Part shown: in pieces, positions 6,301 through 7,948 of the stretch
How positions within the stretch are numbered: position 1 is the stretch's first letter
Layout of the letters: each line of letters begins with the position of its first letter
From: Actinomycetota bacterium
GTDB taxonomy: Bacteria > Actinomycetota > Acidimicrobiia > Spongiisociales > ZC4RG35
Assembly (NCBI GenBank): GCA_027296205.1
Contig: JAPUJM010000141.1
Coordinates: 1-7,948 of the forward strand
DNA: 7,948 bases
Direction of reading: 5' to 3'
The notes under the pieces: generated by a model
What the model was told of the DNA's origin: nothing
The model's database searches: none
What the model saw: only the letters and a program-made list of their open reading frames with translations
Position numbers and translations under genes: made by a program

Positions 6301-6809
6301 GATCCGACCCGGGTGTCAACCAACCCAAACTCCTCGCCGGCATCGAGGATGACGTCGTGGATGTACCGGCCAAACGACCGTGAGGGCAGGATCAGATAGG
6401 AGCGCACGGCGTCCCGGTCGTCTCTGACCAGTTCGGTGGCGACACCGGCGACAAGGGTGCGGGCCGCTGCCCCTTCGGGGAAGGTGTCATCTCCGAGATC
6501 CAATGCGCAGATCTTGGCCAGAACCCTCCAAGCATTGACACCGGTCAGCCGGAACATGGCCCGGACATGGGTGAGGTCGACCACCTCAGCCTGGCCCGGT
6601 GGCGAGCCGAGGACCGTCCACTCATCGGGGCTGACCGACCAGGCCAATCGGTCGCCCAGGCGCATCGAGACGCCCGGCCGGATATCGTCGAATCCGGAGA
6701 AGACACGCCACTTCGGCGTGAGACTGACGTCAGAGAGAGTCACGTCGCCATCGTCCGACGACGCGACTTCGGCCACGATGCCCCTGGGAACGGGTTTCCA
6801 GTCAGACAC
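6297..6809 (-). CDS. soxG: Sarcosine oxidase gamma subunit (SoxG) family protein
   Basis: This 170-residue protein is the small gamma subunit of heterotetrameric sarcosine oxidase, a structural relative of the GcvT fold that packs on the alpha subunit. Seen: VVDLTHVRAMFRLTG (76-90), the family-typical VLAKICALDLGDDTFPEGAAART (97-118, key residues C101, L103, F110 and P111), a strand with SYLILPSRSFGRYIHDVILDAG (137-158), and the usual ending near EFG. I chose GTG at 6809 because it overlaps the alpha subunit stop in the sequence GTGTCTGA and follows GGAGGGG by about ten bases. The longer open frame upstream, to 7052, merely shadows soxA. Overlap with soxA implies coupled, stoichiometric translation. 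The stop sits at the edge of the DUF222/HNH relic, so the last residues (VDTRVGS) could come from the junction. N-methylglutamate dehydrogenase has related subunits and remains a possible alternative. Confidence 0.88.
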   Translation of the reverse strand: MSDWKPVPRGIVAEVASSDDGDVTLSDVSLTPKWRVFSGFDDIRPGVSMRLGDRLAWSVSPDEWTVLGSPPGQAEVVDLTHVRAMFRLTGVNAWRVLAKICALDLGDDTFPEGAAARTLVAGVATELVRDDRDAVRSYLILPSRSFGRYIHDVILDAGEEFGLVDTRVGS

Positions 6810-7948
6810 GAAGCCTGGTCCCCTCCGGGTCAAAGTGGGCGTGATCGGCCATGACCGTTGCCGCCACGGTTGTCCCATCGGGCAGACGAATGCTGAGACG
6901 CCGGCCCCCCTCGGCAAGATCCGAGGCGACCTGGGCCAGGCAGATCGAACGCTCGAGGGTTGGGGAATGCCGGCTCGACGTGACCCGTCCCTTGATCCTC
7001 TCGTCGGTGTCGATGATCTGACTTGCTTCCGGTGGGACGATTGTCGGGTCATCGGTCTGGACCGCGACCAGACGGGGGTAGTCGCCCCTCTCTTTCTGCC
7101 AGGCCAGTTCGGGTTTCCCGGCGAAGTCGGGCTTGTCCATCTTGATCGCCCAGTCGATACCCACGCCGAAGCCCTGTGTCAGACCGTCGGTGTCCTGGCC
7201 GACGATGAAATGACCCTTCTCGAGACGCATGATTCTCTGAGCCTCCACGCCAAACGCCGTCACCCCGAGGTCTTCTCCGTGATCCATCAGGGTCTCCCAT
7301 AGCCAAAGCCCATAGCCGGCCGGCACATGGATCTCGTAGGAGAGCTCTCCGGTGAAGCCGATCCTCCACAGGAAACAGTCGGTGACTCCGGCCACCGTGC
7401 CGGTCCTCACCTCCATGTACCCGAACTGATCGGGGTCGAGGTCGATATTGGTGAGACGGCCAACCAACTCACGTGAGTCGGGGCCGGCGACGTTGATGCT
7501 GGCATAGCCGTCACTGACCGCGGTCATCTTCACGTCCCATTCCGGGAAACTGGTCTGCAGCCAGTCGTCGAGCCAGTTCCAGACAACTCCGGCGCCTCCC
7601 GAAGTTGTCGACATCATGTATCGGTCGGGGCCGAGACGACCGGTGACCCCGTCATCCATGATGACCCCGTCCTCGGCGCACATGACCCCGTAACGGACCT
7701 TGCCCACCTCGAGTTTCGACCACTTGTTGACATAAACGAACTCCAACAGTCTGGGCACGTCCTTTCCCCGCAGATCGATTTTTCCCAGGGGGCTGACGTC
7801 GATGATCCCGACGCCGCTTCGCACCGCTCGGACCTCGGCTTCGGGGTCGCCGTAATGATCGGGGCGGATCCACTGCCCGGCTAACAACGGTTTGGCGTGG
7901 TGCATCTCATGCCAGGGCTGGATTGGGGAGTGGCGGAACGGCTCGTGG
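6802..7948 (-). CDS. soxA: Sarcosine oxidase alpha subunit (SoxA) C-terminal, THF-binding GcvT-like part; 5' partial
   Basis: Heterotetrameric sarcosine oxidase oxidises sarcosine to glycine and, with tetrahydrofolate, yields 5,10-methylene-THF and H2O2. The alpha subunit's C-terminal half is a GcvT-like domain that accepts the methylene group on THF. The frame runs off the right edge: 14 codons before the ATG at 7905 read HEPFRHSPIQPWHE, continuous with the family, so that ATG is internal. About 381 of some 950-1000 residues are visible. Seen in order: GQWIRPDHYG, VRSGVGIIDVSPLGKIDLRG, VNKWSKLEVGKVRYGVMCAE (7665-7724 region), SINVAGPDSRELVGRL, FTGELSYEIHVPAGYG, RIMRLEKGHFIVGQDTDG, KPDFAGKPELAW, and the C-terminal barrel GRVTSSRHSPTLERSICLA ending FDPEGTRLRV. 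The N-terminal NAD- and FAD-binding region is outside the window, as presumably are soxB and soxD. Its TGA overlaps the GTG of soxG. N-methylglutamate dehydrogenase or a dimethylglycine-type enzyme is the alternative. Confidence 0.92.
   Translation of the reverse strand, partial: HEPFRHSPIQPWHEMHHAKPLLAGQWIRPDHYGDPEAEVRAVRSGVGIIDVSPLGKIDLRGKDVPRLLEFVYVNKWSKLEVGKVRYGVMCAEDGVIMDDGVTGRLGPDRYMMSTTSGGAGVVWNWLDDWLQTSFPEWDVKMTAVSDGYASINVAGPDSRELVGRLTNIDLDPDQFGYMEVRTGTVAGVTDCFLWRIGFTGELSYEIHVPAGYGLWLWETLMDHGEDLGVTAFGVEAQRIMRLEKGHFIVGQDTDGLTQGFGVGIDWAIKMDKPDFAGKPELAWQKERGDYPRLVAVQTDDPTIVPPEASQIIDTDERIKGRVTSSRHSPTLERSICLAQVASDLAEGGRRLSIRLPDGTTVAATVMADHAHFDPEGTRLRV

Noticed and set aside
6436..7302. A 288-codon open frame on the plus strand
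   Set aside because: It lies opposite soxG and soxA, which have clear family motifs; its translation resembles no protein family and is the antisense shadow common in GC-rich coding DNA.

Overview
The window is GC-rich, almost gap-free bacterial DNA, most likely from a high-GC actinobacterium. An Acidimicrobiia-like lineage is my guess, based on three things: a decayed DUF222/HNH gene (a family abundant in Actinobacteria), the Thr/Pro/Val-rich linker of a lipoprotein, and the style of the sox and fdh proteins. No taxonomic marker is present.

Layout. Plus strand, 1-2537: the 3' part of a NuoF/FdsB-like diaphorase subunit (cut by the window start), then a 287-residue NuoG/FdsA-like iron-sulfur protein, then fdhD. 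The three genes overlap by 4 and 8 bases and read as the end of an NAD-dependent formate dehydrogenase operon. Minus strand, 2534-7948, in transcription order from the right edge: the C-terminal part of a sarcosine-oxidase-type alpha subunit (soxA, cut by the window end), soxG, a broken DUF222/HNH endonuclease gene, a UbiG-like SAM methyltransferase, formate-tetrahydrofolate ligase (fhs), and a META-domain lipoprotein. The two blocks converge and share one CTAG stop palindrome at 2534-2537.

How the genes may work together (inference). Sarcosine oxidase demethylates an N-methyl amine and loads the carbon on tetrahydrofolate. Fhs interconverts 10-formyl-THF and formate with ATP. The formate dehydrogenase oxidises formate to CO2 and passes electrons to NAD+. 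The window could therefore hold most of a C1-oxidation route from methylated glycine derivatives to CO2; the 5,10-methylene-THF to 10-formyl-THF step (FolD) is not seen.

The most unusual point is the formate dehydrogenase 'alpha' gene. It ends just after the [4Fe-4S] motif that normally opens the molybdopterin catalytic domain, and fdhD begins inside its last codons. The catalytic domain must be encoded elsewhere, perhaps just upstream of the window, or the complex lacks it. The second notable point is the DUF222/HNH relic at the soxG 3' end. I see no RNA genes, CRISPR arrays, insertion sequences or clear rho-independent terminators.
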